Assembly: GCF_030247195.1 (NCBI RefSeq) | Contig: NC_080672.1 | Span: 354,266,413-354,330,412 of the forward strand | From: Topomyia yanbarensis | Taxonomy: Eukaryota; Arthropoda; Insecta; Diptera; Culicidae | Direction of reading: 5' to 3' | DNA: 64,000 nucleotides | Shown here: positions 23,641 to 36,825 of the stretch, in pieces | Layout: every line of letters starts with the position of its first letter | How positions within the stretch are numbered: position 1 is the stretch's first letter | Program-made: the position numbers and the translations under genes | The notes under the pieces: generated by a model | What the model was told of the DNA's origin: nothing | Database searches by the model: none | What the model saw: only the letters and a program-made list of their open reading frames with translations

Positions 23641-25029
23641 CTACAATTGGCCTATTGCAGTGTTTTATTGGGCGACATTGCCTGTCTCGTCTGCAAATTG
23701 TAGTATGTGATTCTGACGGGGAGCCCTTCCGAGAACCTAGCTCTACAGCTCCAGTAGGACAACTCTCGAAAAAAAAAAATTGGGTTGAGAATCCTGTTTG
23801 TCTTTATCAACATTAAAAGAAAGATGATTGATAACTAAAAAAGCTCTTCGAGTTTTGGATCCATGTTTGTTATCTTTTGGGGTAAATTAATTTCATCAGA
23901 ATTTATAGATGCAAATTTTTGCTTGTCCTCAAATTTCATTTCCAAATCAAACACACTTCACATAATATTAGAAAATAGAACAAAACCAAGTTTCATAATT
24001 TCTTTCGTGAAGAAATTCCGGAGTCGTTACTCGTTGAACACGGATCACAACAGAAAACGAACAAGAAAATATCAGGCTGGACCATACATTCAGTAAATTC
24101 TCAAAGCAATACAAGTCTGTTTATTGAAGATTTGCCTCATTATATGGGATAAGAGCAAAGACAACATATCAAGAAGACAGAGTTGCCAGTTCAGTTCAGA
24201 ATCTGAAGACATTAACAGCAACACGTCTTTCGGGTAAAGGTGATACCTTCTATGTCTACTTTTGTATTGAGATCACTATCTTCGTACAATAGAAAAAAAC
24301 CTTTATTTCTCATTTACTATTGCGATTTCTGTTCAATGTACAGACATTCCCAAAAGTTAACAAACTTGAACATAAATCTCATCGAATTATTTTTCTATCC
24401 TTCACGAAACTGTCAATCAGAATTCTCAATCGAAATCAAAACAAATGACTGAATATCTAATCGAGTTTGATCAAATATAAAGTTAAAATTTAGGCCAAAT
24501 ATATCCCACAAGATGGTAACGAGCAAAAAGGTTGATTCAAGATTACATCAAGCATACTCCAGAATGAGTGAAGAAAAAAGAAGAAACAATATCTGTGACA
24601 GAAAAAAAAACTATTTCATTTTGCTGCATTCCCCGGCATCTTTCAAAAGAGTCTTAATTTCGTTCAAATTTTATCTACTGTGCTCCTCCATGCTCCTAAA
24701 ATATCATAGGTGCGCATAAAACGGTGGAATCTGGAATTGCTTATGCTTTTTACGCTTAAAGGTGGGATTTTGCTAGCATTCAGGTTCTTCTGAGAACACT
24801 GTTAAAATAAGGCAATCCATTTTTTTACAAATAAAAATGTTTTTGGAATAAAGCTTCTTAACCAATAGGCTCCGTGCGAATCTAGAAACTTTGATAAAAA
24901 TGTAATAGCTTTCTCTGGCGATTTTAGATCGCGATGTAGTTTTCTACAAAGTTGTACATAATGAAATTGTCCATCAGATTCTCACTTTTGGTAATATTTG
25001 AATGTCTAAAGTACTACCTAGTGGCAAAA
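23641..25029. other. Intron 1, gene-free stretch
   Basis: AT-rich. Short open frames (for example 23863-24096 and 24513-24719) have no recognisable family. The phrase ttgagaatcctgttt occurs both before (near 21690) and after (near 23786) the satellite array, a hint that the array may lie inside a larger unit. Confidence 0.35.
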
Positions 25030-25225
25030 ATGTGAACCAGTTTCATTGAAAAACCCAAGTTTTCAAATGAAAAACCTTTAAAATAAAAAGTTGTTCTGGA
25101 GCCCCCGACAGCATATTTTAATTTTACTTTCAAATGAAATGGAAAAGCCCATTCTATCACATGTTGAAATTTTAGCGATGTCGATTTTTTCGAATAAAAT
25201 TGTTCTACCAAACACACCGTGTTCC
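25030..25225. repeat. Dispersed repeat D1, copy 2 (inverted)
   Basis: Inverted partner of 21405-21640, about 3.6 kb away. Confidence 0.5.
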
Positions 25226-25280
25226 CACTGCGACCACTATTCAAGTTATCTTTTGTGGCTGCCCCTGTTTGTTCTACATG

Positions 25281-25515
25281 TTACAAATTACCCGAATCCA
25301 ATGTAGTTGGAGGCGAGTTGTTTGTTTGTTCACATGTGTCGTCCCAACTGGGTAGTACATTATTAATGTAGCTAAGGATCCGTTCGGGACAGGTATGCCA
25401 TAGCTCGTGAGGCGTCATAAGATGCCTTCCGAGGTATCGCTCCCTACGAAGAAATAGTACTGCACAATGGCAGAGAATATGTTCCGAGTTCTCGGGCTCG
25501 TAGTTACAGAATCGA
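25281..25515 (-). pseudogene. LINE C-terminal (RNase H tail) relic, LOA/R1/I type
   Basis: On the minus strand an open frame of about 75 codons ends at a TAA (25281-25283). It reads FCNYEPENSEHILCHCAVLF, then YLGRHLMTPHELWHTCPERI, then LPSWDD. The Cys/His pattern and the spacing match the end of the zinc-finger/RNase H tail in LOA-, R1- and I-type LINEs. Upstream parts of that element are absent, so this is either a 5'-truncated copy or a fragment. Confidence 0.6.
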
Positions 25516-25889
25516 CAATTTTAAGTTACTTTAACTCCTAGTTAAACTAAATCAAACCGCTATTAGTGTGTTTTCAACTTCGAAGCTTATCCGATTTACA
25601 ATAGACCTAAATGTGCTGGATTCTTTTGTGCAGGTTGCACGTTCTAGTTTCTTTCCGAAGAGATTTATTTTCTTATACAACAGCGATACTGGACTCCATT
25701 ATTGTCAGTTTATTAGCTAGAATTGACGCAAGCAAAATTCACATGTTTTAATCTTATTAGTGCCATACTATTTCACTGATTAGTCAGCCTTCAATCAGTG
25801 TCAATATATTTGTATCGTTTCATAGAAGCAGTATAACAACAAAATTATTTTGGACAATATAGCGCATTGCGCACATAATAAGTGCGACT

Positions 25890-26044
25890 GAAAGTGCGGA
25901 AACGTCAATAGAACTGCGCCTTTACATTGAATCGTCTTGGTGTCTATTACGCACTTATGTATTATCCAACGAGAAATAAGTGCGCCTCATACATGAAAAC
26001 GATTCAATGTAAAAGCGCACTTTTATAAGAAAAATCGCACTTTC
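25890..26044. mobile_element. TIR MITE, 155 bp
   Basis: The inverted ends gaaagtgcgg...tttacattgaatcg (25890-25934) and cgattcaatgtaaa...cgcactttc (26000-26044) form arms of about 45 bp rich in gtgcg words. Confidence 0.6.
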
Positions 26045-26683
26045 ATGGAGTCCAGTTTTAAATGCCACGAATAATATAAAATCCTCTTGTTTAAGCGATG
26101 CGAATCGAATGCCTTAACATTCATACTGGCAATGAACAGAGGTAGCGACCGCAGTTCTATCGAATGAGCCCAAATGGGTTGTATGCAGGCATCATAATTC
26201 TCATTCATCTACACAAGGACAAAATAATTACATGTTCTTTCCGAATAATGTGAGCTCGCAATCTTCAGTTTCCGTAAACCGAATGTGAATAACTTTTCAA
26301 TTCATTATGTTTGATAATCACTCATTTCTCACCAGAAGTATAAGATAGTTATTTTTTCGTGAAGATGAACACAAGTTCATCCAGTGAAGTGAAACATTGT
26401 GTATTGTGTTTACCCAAAGGAGACCTGGTGCGAGAAATTACTAATTTTCATGTGAAGTGGTAATATTATCCGGTTTCGTGAGCAAAAAATAACGGTGACA
26501 GGTAGCGTGAAACAACCCTACGCACCTATTTTTCAGATATATCGGCAGAGCTACTTGAACGAAACAAATTTGGACCTAACAACAGATTTAGAAGAAATGC
26601 AAAACGAGCGTAATTTTAAGAATAGTTCATATTTTTGTTTTGTTAATTGACTCGATTCACAGGAAAACATCTTCTAGAGAACG

Positions 26684-27551
26684 CACAGAGGAGTAACTAG
26701 AACAAATTCTTGGCCAAAAACCAAAATATTTTTTTTCGATTTTTCTGTTTCGTTATATTTTTTGTACATACCTAAGAACCTACTGTATAACGTGGCAAAA
26801 TTAGGAGTATATCAAAAATTGTTAAAGAATTTTTGAATGTATGCCCAATGGTGATATTTTAAGGGATATTTTAATCGTTTTCGTTATATATTCAGCAAAA
26901 TTGTTTTCTAGTGATGATGACTGTATTAAATAAGATAATATTATTACAAACGTAGTTCAACACAACCGTTTGTTTAACTTCAGCTTAAAACTAACTAAAA
27001 AGTAGACTTGCTGTGTATTGCACCAACTTTAAAAATACCTTTTTTAAACATTTTATTTCAAATTTGAATGATAAAAAAGTTACATTATACGGCTAGATCC
27101 GGCAAAGTTGCTGAAGCACTATTACAAAACAAGATTTCAGCTATACAAAAAATATTCGAACTTTTCCGATCTTGTCCGATCCACCAATCCCAAGCGATTT
27201 GAAAATATTGAAATTTTTACTAATTTGAGGTACACCGAAATGCTGTAGGGTCAAATATTATGTTTGCCAAAATATATCTCTATGAAAATATGCACAGGCG
27301 TTCCTTTTCTTCTCCCTTTCCCACTGATCAAATGTTTATGCAACTGGAAAAACAAATGTATTCACAAAGATCACCTAGAAATTACTAGTATTCGGATATA
27401 GAAAATTGGCTTCTGCACTGGTAGGTGGGTAGATGCCAAATTGTTCCAAAAACTAGTAATTGTCTATTTTTAGTTCATATTAAGGCATAATAACAACAAT
27501 TGCAGCAGCAAATAATTTTGGCCAGGATTCGACCCCAATTACTCCTCTGTG
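26684..27551. mobile_element. TIR element, about 870 bp
   Basis: The ends cacagaggagtaactag (left) and, inverted, cacagaggagtaattgg (right) continue into a shared tggcc about 30 bp in. No coding sequence. The interior is AT-rich. Confidence 0.55.
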
Positions 27552-27969
27552 GAACGGGGTGAACAGTGCTCCGGAGCACGTAACGAAAGCTAAGAAGAAA
27601 CAGTCATAATGAATCACTTAAATGGTAATCATAATACTGATAAATGGTAGTCCTCAAATGACAGGTGTAAGTCCGTTAATGCGTATGAAATAATACATGT
27701 ACTTTCTGTATAAAACTACAATCGCTTTAGGACACGTGTTAATATGATTTAATTTAGCTCAAATTTTGCACAATTTTTTTATACCTTGATTGATTTTTGC
27801 AAAAGTATTAGCCACACTAGGGGCCATGTCCATATTGTTCACTTTTAACGATTTCCCATTGGGAATTACCAAACCACAGCGTTAGCCACCCTATCAATAC
27901 GGGTATCAAACATCTTAGAATTACACGTCTAGATCATCATAGTCTAGCTGGCCACATTGATATCGATTT
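27552..27969. other. Intron 1, gene-free stretch
   Basis: I recognise nothing here. Confidence 0.4.
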
Positions 27970-28258
27970 GGGATCATCCATAAATGACGTAGCATTTTTT
28001 GAATGATTTTTAACACCCCCTTCTCCATCGTAGCATTTCGTTACAAATCTCTAAATACCCCCCTGGTAATTACGTAGCTTGACGGTAACCCTGCCCCCCC
28101 CCCTCACCACTGCATTTTTTTTTAAATTCTATTCTATTCCCCTTTAAAAAAGCTACGTAGCATGACATGACCCCCTACCCCCCTGTCGTCACACATCATC
28201 ACAAAATACAAAACTCCCCCCTCCCCCATATAATGCTACGTCATTTATGGATGATCCC
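27970..28258. mobile_element. MITE with 3-bp duplication (family G), copy 1
   Basis: TIRs of about 26 bp: gggatcatccataaatgacg at both ends, inverted. Flanked by ttt on both sides (27967-27969 and 28259-28261). The interior has runs of C that look like spread simple sequence. A longer relative lies at 58404-59183 and a fragment at 33185-33262. A 3-bp duplication would suit the PIF/Harbinger superfamily, but this is only a hint. Confidence 0.75.
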
Positions 28259-28848
28259 TTTCGACAATTTTCGACACATTCAAGTATCCTGATGTAGCCG
28301 AAAATTAGTGCACTATATACCTTACTCCTCACATTTCAAAATGACAAAAGTTTTTTTTTAATTTAAGCTCATAGCTCAGCACCATTTACTCTATATAAAC
28401 AAATGTAACCAGATAATCTCACTTCCTAACACATACTTAATTTTTATAATCGCTTTCAAAACAAAACCGCAGTGGGCATTTCAAAGCAACATAAAACCTC
28501 CCTTTTCTCTTCATTTTATCTTATCTTATAAGATAAAAGAGTTTTGACACCATGATTGATGATATTATGGAAACCATTACGGACCATTAGATATAATCAG
28601 ATAGGATGAGGGCAATACTCACACTTTAGTTTGCTATGGAACATATGTTTCCTCGAACTGTTACATATTATCGGATATGAACTGAGGTGATTGTGCCCCA
28701 TTTTATCCTATTAGTCAGAGCAGAGACATACACTATTTCATTGATTAGGCCTATTATCAATTAATTGCGTTTTAATTAAAGTCAAGATCCGTTTTTTCGA
28801 TGCTATTACATTTAGTATTTAAAACCTATACTGCCATTTACTTAACTA

Positions 28849-28919
28849 CCCATGGTCGCATATTTGTCCCATTTTCTATGGGATTTCCTATCTTAATGGG
28901 ACTGATTTGCGATCATGGG
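28849..28919. mobile_element. 71-bp foldback MITE, copy 2 (best preserved)
   Basis: cccatggtcgcatatttgtc on the left and, inverted, cccatgatcgcaaatcagtc on the right. Almost the whole unit is a stem. Siblings lie at 3699-3769 and 38341-38404. Confidence 0.65.
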
Positions 28920-29296
28920 CAATTAACTGTTTGTTATACGTTGTCAGATAGCTGCGTTTCATTTGCGTAGCATCGATCGTTGCGCCATCTTCAAACGTTT
29001 GTTTAGTTGGTTTTAGTCGCTCGTTTCATTTCAATTTGGCAGTAACCTGAACTTCTATTACCTGTGGTATGCCAATTTACTAATCTAAAATGAAAATTTT
29101 GAATTACTCGTGTTCGAACGAAGCGAAAATTCGAATCGAGCGTCTCTCTTTCCATCATATCATTTGAGGCAATAATGCGTTGAACGGAGATAGCAGAAAC
29201 TACTAAACTAAATTTAACATAATTGGTTTTAACGTAAGTGCCGCATAACAGATCGATACGGATAAGTTAAACGGGAACAATCGTGCGATAACTCGC

Positions 29297-29362
29297 CCCT
29301 TCGAACCTGCAATCCTTTTTACTCCGGCTTAATCTAGTAGCCATTAAGCTATCCCTGGGCTA
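29297..29362 (-). repeat. tRNA-like fragment, possible second SINE family
   Basis: On the minus strand, tagcttaatgg fits the RNA polymerase III A-box consensus and ggttcgaaggg is a decayed B box about 40 nt downstream. No acceptor stem closes, so it is not a tRNA gene. No second copy is seen in the window. Confidence 0.35.
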
Positions 29363-29519
29363 TGAAGTCGCAGAAAGAACATTCGTGATTTTCGCATTGG
29401 CGACAACGAGGCTAGTCCGTGAGTCAAACCATGGTTTGGTTTGGGAGGCGGACTAGTATCGTTGACATAAAAATAAATGAAATTTTCATCTATATTTAGT
29501 TATCGCTGGACAATAAAGG

Positions 29520-29936
29520 CTGTCCCCAAAAAATCGATGCTCGAAAAGTCCTAGTGCTCAACCCTAGAATGAAAGATATGCATATAGGAAGCCCTTTTGT
29601 AGAATAAATCAATTTTCTAAAAAATCATCTAGATGGTCCGCAAATTCAGTCGACGAAAAATTGCTGTATATAAGATCAGTGCTGGAAATATTTTCAGAGC
29701 ATGATTTAGCATACATGATACGTTCTTTGGTAGACTATAATTTGAAAATAGTTGTGCTTTAAAAAAGTTGCGAAAACCGCTTATATGCGACAATTTGGCA
29801 CAGAAATGGACACTTTTTCATAAATCGCATTTGCGGACCTTAAAAATTGATTTATTCTACAAAAATGCTGCAAATATGCATATCTTCCATTCTAGGGTTG
29901 AGCACCACGACTCTTCGAACATCGATTTTGGGACAT
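29520..29936. mobile_element. Foldback element, about 120-bp inverted ends
   Basis: Left tgtccccaaaaaatcgatgc and right, inverted, atgtcccaaaatcgatg. The arms extend through ctcaaccctagaatg and gtagaataaatcaattt. Similar words aataaaggctgt and aatacaggctgt lie just outside the two ends and may be remnants of a target-site duplication. Confidence 0.6.
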
Positions 29937-29950
29937 GATAATACAGGCTG

Positions 29951-30499
29951 TAGTTGTTCTGATATCGTCTGGCGCCATTTGATTTAGTTCAATATCCGTC
30001 GGAAGTCGATGGAATGCAGAAACTCGTTTATTATGCTCAAACTTTTGAAGATTCTAAGCTTTCTATTTGTAGTTAATTGGTTTAAGGTAGGTCATCAGAA
30101 TTTAGTATGTCAGAAAATGCCCCGGTTAGATCTCGGAAGTAACCATCATCGCTCTATTTAGAACAAATTATCCGATTTAAACATTTTATATGTTACGTAT
30201 TGTTGCTCTGAGTTTTCCAAATTTAAAAATAATACGATTTTTGCTCTTGCATGGTGTAGGCTAAATTATATCAGGGTTCTCGCAAAATTTGTTCCGCTTT
30301 AATAACTCTACGCTTGTAAACTATTTTGGCGACAGTTTTTTTTTTTTTGAAAAGTAATGCTTTATATCACCCGGTAGCTATTTTAACTAAGTTTTAACGT
30401 TGGTTATTTTCTCAAATGGATTATGGTTATGCTAGTTATGTTTTCGTACAAAGTGACTCAAAACTACTACTACTACTATTACTACTCCTCCATTTACAG
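29951..30499. other. Distal end of intron 1
   Basis: Contains a T run at 30340-30351 and a CTA-type trinucleotide repeat (30464-30486) immediately before the acceptor. The acceptor is catttacag, ending at 30499. Confidence 0.5.
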
Positions 30500-30609
30500 A
30501 GATGGTACGACGGATTCATCGATGCAATGAAGACAATGTTCGATTTTTCATTGTTTTTAGAGTTCCGGTTTGGCATGTTGTCGTTATCGATCCTACTTCT
30601 GTTTATATG
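30500..30609 (+). CDS. MCT exon 2A (cassette A)
   Basis: Follows acceptor ...catttacag and ends before GTAAGG. Phase 0 in, with 2 nt left over (110 nt). It encodes RWYDGFIDAMKTMFDFSLF and the start of TM7, ending in the Trp completed by exon 3A. Exon 2B encodes the homologous segment with about 26 of 37 residues identical. Confidence 0.9.
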
Positions 30610-31095
30610 GTAAGGAAGCCGAAAAGTTTGCCATGTGTTCCTTAGGGCGCAGATTCTTGAAATTTGGCGATTTAGGTGCACTAGTTAGGGCGATCCAAAT
30701 ATCAAAACTAGTTTCATTCGATTCATACGAAAGTTACCACACGTCTAGAACGGGATTAAATGTTCAGACGTAGGAAATGAGAGGAACATAGAGATTTATA
30801 AACCTCTATCGGCCCGGTTCCGATATGTTTCATCCAAACTGACAGTTAACCTTTTGTAAGATACATCCGTCCCATTGACACAAGTAAACGAATCGTGAAA
30901 ACCTAACTTTATAGGGTGATATGTGTATTTTTGGCAATTTTCTACAACATTTCATCCATATCAAAATTTATTGAACACGCCGAATTTCGAGAGACTCGCT
31001 TTTCTAACCTTTCATTCCTGTATTTGTTTTCACAAGTCAGAAATTTGAAAAATATATATCTGACGATCCTAGTAAACCGTTTCGCATTTCTTCAG
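30610..31095. other. Intron 2A (486 bp)
   Basis: GTAAGG to tttcttcag borders. No repeat or gene recognised inside. The equivalent intron in cassette B is only 67 bp. Confidence 0.8.
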
Positions 31096-31277
31096 GTACA
31101 TCATTCCCTACTTCTACATCCCCGACTACATGCTGCTGCATGGCTACACTGAGCAGGAAGGAGCGAACATGATTTCGATCGTCGGTGTTGCCAGCACAAT
31201 CGGTATGGTCGGTCTCGGGTGGCTCGGTGATCAACCCTGGGTAGATGTCACCAAGTATTATGCCGTCTGTTTGGCAT
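31096..31277 (+). CDS. MCT exon 3A (cassette A)
   Basis: 182 nt, phases 2 in and 1 out. Encodes YIIPYFYIPDYMLLHGYTE, then GANMISIVGVASTIGMVGLG and WLGDQPWVDVTKYYAVCLA, i.e. TM7 to TM9 with the conserved G..GR/WLGD-type turn between TM8 and TM9. About 49 of 60 residues are identical to exon 3B. The donor is GTGAGT. Confidence 0.9.
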
Positions 31278-33184
31278 GTGAGTGTTACACTGTACTTGTA
31301 AATGTGATAAAGCAGGAGACGGAGCATGTTGGTACACCATTTCAGGATCAGGAGACATTGTGCTGACAACCGAGAAAGTTTGACTAAGAAGCCGAGAATC
31401 TGTGGGAAAGATGACGTTGAATTGTAATCGTTGTAGGTTTCATGCATTTTACACAGCTATGGAACGATTCGACATAGCTTATTTTCGAGATAATAGATTC
31501 AGTTGTAGACCTTTCATGTGAATTTTGGTTTCAATTTGTATACGAAACACACTATTTTATATTGTTTTCTAAGATAATAATAATTTTTCAAAAATACGTT
31601 CCAAGAAGAAAAAATTCAATCATAAAGAAAATATATATTAGAGATCCCACTGTTCGATTTTCTATAGAACTGTGTGTGACACTTAAGGCGCTATCTACAC
31701 GCTTAGAAAAACTGGAAATTACATATGACGTAAACAATGTTGCGACGTATTTGCCTATTTCATAATAGAATTTTACATGCTTTGACATACAAAAAAAAAA
31801 ATATTGTGTTTCTTTTGATGTAAAACTCGGCTGAAGAAACTGGAAAGTTGTGAGCGCCACATATTTTTACTTGTTCTTGAATGTAAATTCAAGTGAATTG
31901 TGACACTGCTTTTATGTTACATCTTGTGAGATGTAAATATTTTTAAGTGTGTAGTGATGAATGGGTGTGTAAATGCGCCCACAACAAACTTGATAAAAGT
32001 TACTGCCCTTTTCACGCGATCATAGTAGGTAATGGAAAATGCGCACGGTGTGCTGATTTTAGTACACCCAACCGCCACCGTATCTAAAGAATTGTACTGA
32101 TTCAGTGTAACTTGTGATTCCTTACAGTGGGGTCTCTAGTAAATATTTACTTTTTGATTCAATTCACCATCGTTCCGCCGTCTGTTGTAATATTTTAATT
32201 GTCGTTGAGCGAAGAGCGAATTACCTTTCTATTCATCATTCAAAGAAAATATCTATTCTGATTTTCGATATGAGCTGTCAAAATCTTATTCTATCTATTG
32301 CTTTCAATCAGATAGCAAATGAAATTAGCTTACCCATGCGCTGCAATAAAACCACCATTTAAAATAAGAAATAACTCGACTATGCTTGATTGTCTGTTAT
32401 GTGCTAGCAATAATATATAAACGGAGGTGTCAATCCTACAGGACAAATTTGACTACTTTTTGGATAATACTAAAAACTACTACTACTTTCGAAAAAAATC
32501 CTTGTGTTATGGTATTACGACAAATATCAAGATAAGCTAAAATACCAAATTTTATATTATTTGAACAATTTTTTACCTTGCCCATCCCGAGTGAGGTTTT
32601 CACAACTATGGGGAAATAGCACCCGAATGGTAGTCATCCTTATTAAAATATGAAAAGTTTTGGAGCATTGTGTCCGCAATGTCTCCTATATTTTATAAAA
32701 TCTTTGATTTATGGAAAATCACACATTTCTAGCAATTTCATAAATATATAAACATAGAATTCGAATGGAACCTTTATCATCATAGACAGAATGCAACAAG
32801 TTATGATTTACTTATATGATTTCGAGATTAATCGTCAAAAAGTACCTAAATTTTCTGTATTTTGTCGATAACAAATCTACATCAATTTGGTCCCTGAGGG
32901 TAGACAAGTTAGATTTGATTGTTTCGCGTTGGACTCGTCACGCCTGGATAATCCCATCGATTATTCATACAACATTTTTTTATCCCAATTACAGTTGCAA
33001 TTTTTATAATCAGTTTCACACGTGGATGTTGATGTTTGTTCGATTACGAAAAGTATGTGGTACATTATGGATACTTTTGGAGAATGTGCAAAACATCAAT
33101 TATTATTGCACAATATGTTCATTTACATTATTCGGGGGTGATTGGTTGATGATTCAGTATATCTCCTTATGAGCCGCACAGAAA
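31278..33184. other. Intron 3A, proximal part
   Basis: GTGAGT donor at 31278. No gene recognised. A frame at 32816-33172 (118 codons) has no known motif and AT-rich codon use. Confidence 0.4.
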
Positions 33185-33262
33185 TCACGTAGCTTTTATT
33201 CGGTGATTCTTGACCCCTACTCTCCCCCTCATAGGTTTTAGTTACAAAATTCCAACCCTGCC
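33185..33262. mobile_element. Family G element fragment
   Basis: acgtagctttt... followed by C-rich blocks and ggttacaaa-type words match the right end of the 58404-59183 element in reverse complement. It is truncated on one side. Confidence 0.5.
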
Positions 33263-35031
33263 CCGTCACACGGCCGATCGTTGAAAAAATAATCGATGTT
33301 TTGTATGATTCTCTTAAATACAATATGTCCTTACAACATTTTTGACGGCTTTTATCAATATTTTCGTGTTTCTTGACCCTAACACTTTAAAAAAAAGTTT
33401 TGGAACGTCATACGCGCTAGAAAGAAATTGGGCATGAAAGGGTGTTAGTGTCTAAACCGTTAATTTTAGAGGTATAGTTTGTTGAAGAAGTTCTTGACTT
33501 TAAGATTCTGCATCTATAAAAATATACCGTTCAGTGATCAATTCATCGGTAAGTGATATATGAAATTAATTTTCCCAGCTAATTAAGATAGAGATTTTGT
33601 ATCTTCAGCAAAGTTGTAGTAAATATTGCTACAAAAGAAATTGACATATGTCTAACTTTGATAGCTTCGATTATGAAACATTTCATATGGAAGACACCTT
33701 AAAATTAGTTTCTTGTGATGATAACTGTTTTAGCCTTTCTCATACGTGCTCGGAATTGTTCGCGGAGTTTTTTGTGGTATCGAAACACATATTTTTGCGA
33801 TTGTTTCCAATCTGTTGAGTTTAAAAAGATGTTTCAAATTTTGTAATATTTTTGGGATAATTTCACCTTAAATAACCCATTAAGGAGCAAAAAGTCGAAT
33901 GGTAATTGGCTCCATGCCAAACATAAACTTGCTGGTTTACTCACAACAATTATTAAGTTTGTATATTAAAATGTGGAATATTGGCATTCGAAAGAAATAA
34001 TTCAGCGAAAAATACCGTCATCATGATATGTATCCCAACATTCTCAGATATATTGTTCAAGATGTAGAGATAAACATTACCGAGGACTACAAATTGATCC
34101 GATTTTATCGTAAAAAGATATTCTAATGTAAAGTTTTGCGTTGCTTCTCTTTCTCGCACCTGCTTTGAATAGAATATTAAAAAAAATTCTTTTGATCTTC
34201 GACATGAAAAAACTATGTCCGGAAACCTCCAAGCAAAATATTGTTTGTAATAAAAAAGCAACACGTGTTAAGTTTTGAGGTATGCAGAGTAACTCTGTGA
34301 GTTTTTATTGATTTTTTTTAATCATTAATTGAATTAACGCGTCATTTAGGATGGAAGTAATCCTGAAAATATCACAAAATTTCTAATATCTTTTAGATTC
34401 AACAGCTGGGAAGTCATTTTGTTGCGCAATAATACGTGTTTTGATATCACAAATAACTTGTGGAAGATTGTAAGAACGTAAGAGAATTGCTAAAAAAGTT
34501 GTCATGTTAAAACTAATTTTAAGGGTGATTCACAGTTTAAAAACTATCAAAATTAGATATATGGTTTCTTTTGCAATTTCTTTTGTATTAATATTTTCTA
34601 TATTAAAAAGTTTGGAAAAAAATCGTATATTACTTATAGATGAAATAATCACTTAACAGTATATATCTATAGATACTCAATCATGAAGGCAAGAACTTCT
34701 TCAAACAAATTATACTTCAAAATTTAAAGGCGCTATTTATTTTCAGCACGAAAACACTTTGCATTGCACAATTACTGACCCCTGACTTGTTGTGGTTATA
34801 GAATATTTTACTAAACCGAAGTAGCCGTCTTGGTTTTCAAAATGTGTTCAGGCATCGATATTTGACGTCTGCTTATCAATCCCGTTTCAAATATATCCAT
34901 ATTAATGGGGCTTTAGAGCATTCTACTGAACCGGAAGTTACCATCTTGGTTTCGATATTTGGCCTCTACTCGTCAAGTCCGTTCCAAAACTACGCATATT
35001 GATTGGGTGTTAGAGAATTCTCCATCTGTCT
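33263..35031. other. Intron 3A, middle part
   Basis: AT-rich, no gene. From about 34800 there are repeated blocks (gtcttggttt, ggtt / tctactcgtcaag / catattgattgg) that resume after the T1 element at 35803-35930, so the element has split an older repeat. Confidence 0.4.
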
Positions 35032-35802
35032 CATCTCTGTTGTGCTATCTTATGACAAGCGCCATTTAGCACATTTCGAGTAAAAACGATTTTTAAAGTT
35101 TGAGATTGGATATCTTGAAACTTATAAATGGTATAAACAATACAAAGAAGACAATTGTAGCGTCTATCTATTCTGTACTAATCTTTCAAATATTACGACG
35201 ATCGGTTGACTATGTTGCGAGTTTTTACTATAAATATAAACAAAAGTCGCACTCACACGTGTCATAGGTGTGTATTGATCACAAAATTTGTATGGCGTGT
35301 TATAATCGTGCATGGAAAATTTTCCATAGAAAAAAATCATCATTTATTAATTTTTATTCATATCTTTGGCTTTATTTGGTCTATAAACAGTCGGTGAGAT
35401 GCATTTTGAAGAAAATGAGTCTGGGAATCTAGAAAAATTGTTATTTTTGGTTACAGTGTTGCCAAATATTCTATATTTCCTGTTTAAAACATAAACTGTA
35501 TTTTTCTCACAATTCGTATATTTTTGTTTTGAAAATGATTATGCCATTGTGTTTCACAGATAGTTTTACACATAAAAATATCTTATGCATCAAGATAACT
35601 TGAGCCAAACCTCCAAACACAGTCATTTAAAGCAAAAAATTAAAAATTTCTCAGCAGGTTTCTCGCTATTTCTCAGTAACCAAGCAGAATGTCAAAATTC
35701 TAAAAACGCCACTTTGTAGAGATTTTTTAGACAAGTGATGTGGCATATCTAACTCAGTTTACCCCAAAATGGCGTGTGTCATAAGATAGCACAACAGCGA
35801 CG
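35032..35802. mobile_element. TIR element family T1, copy 2
   Basis: Ends ctgttgtgctatcttatgac at both sides, inverted. 771 bp. Internal sequence matches the copy at 5495-6771 along its whole length, apart from the foldback insertion absent here. Flanks gtct and atct give only a partial duplication. Open frames inside (for example 35206-35397) are AT-rich and are not transposase. Confidence 0.8.
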
Positions 35803-36809
35803 ATCTGGCGTCTACTCGTCAAGCTTGTTCCAAAAAATACCCATATTGATTGGTTTGGTCTTGGTTTTTAAAATAGGGTCAGATATAGACATTTGGCTTC
35901 TACTCGTTAATACTGTTCTGAAATCAACCATATTGTTGAAGTGTGGGCCAAAAAGAATCTTCAATCCGCCTTTTCCACCTTTCCAAAAATCTTCTAATTT
36001 TTTTGCATTCAATAGGACTTGGAATAAAAGCAGAAATCGTGATAATTCCAAAATCTGTGCAAAAAAACTTGTTAAAAATCGTCTAAGTCTTTTGCTTTTA
36101 AAAGTACTTCGAATATTTTTACGAAAAAACCGTGCTAATTGCGAAAACCATATGAAAAAGCCGTTTAAAAAACGTGCAAAACCTTAGTGTAGTCCCCCTG
36201 CGTAGCATGACCCATTACCGGCGCTACAATACCGAAGAAAATGCACCTAAGAATTTCATAAGTCTCAGCGTATGAACCAGCCTTACGACGATTCCATTGA
36301 ATGCTTAATGTCATGCACTCGTTGGAAGTCCAACTTATGGGTCATTCTACGTTAGATTTACAACCAAAATTTCTATTCCTTCCATTTTTTTTTGCATTCT
36401 TTAGCTAAAAAAGTTGACACGTATTTTTTGTTTTGGCCAAATATGATTTCTTCAAGTTAATAATCTTTGAACTTTATAAGCTTATAAAATTGAACATTTT
36501 TCGATTACTGAAAACTCAGAAACGTTTCGATATATGAAAAATATTAAGTAAAAAAAGTTTTCAAATGAGCATACGGAAAAAATTAAAATATTTTTTGTTA
36601 CAAAACTTATTAATTTATTATTTATTAAAAACAAATTGATTTTTTTAAGTTGGACCAATTTTTTCACTTATTATTTTCTTTAAATATTAAGTATCATGTC
36701 AAAAAGTTTGTGTAAAAATTTGGAAGGGGATATCAAATACTTTGCGAGATATTACAATTATAAACTTAAATCAAGCCTATTGTACACAAAGACCCAGTGA
36801 TAGGCCTGT
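35803..36809. other. Intron 3A, stretch without genes
   Basis: Begins with the continuation of the split repeat. The rest is AT-rich. A frame at 35774-36187 spans the end of the T1 element and is not a gene. Confidence 0.4.
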
Positions 36810-36825
36810 TAACATGAGATTTTTT

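Noticed and set aside
29297..29362. A true tRNA gene
   Set aside because: A-box-like and decayed B-box-like words are present, but no acceptor or T stem closes. Recorded only as a tRNA-like fragment.
32816..33172. 118-codon frame in intron 3A
   Set aside because: No family motif and AT-driven codon use. It contains no splice or start context that stands out.
35774..36187. 137-codon frame
   Set aside because: Spans the edge of a T1 element and an older repeat, so it is a composite and not a gene.
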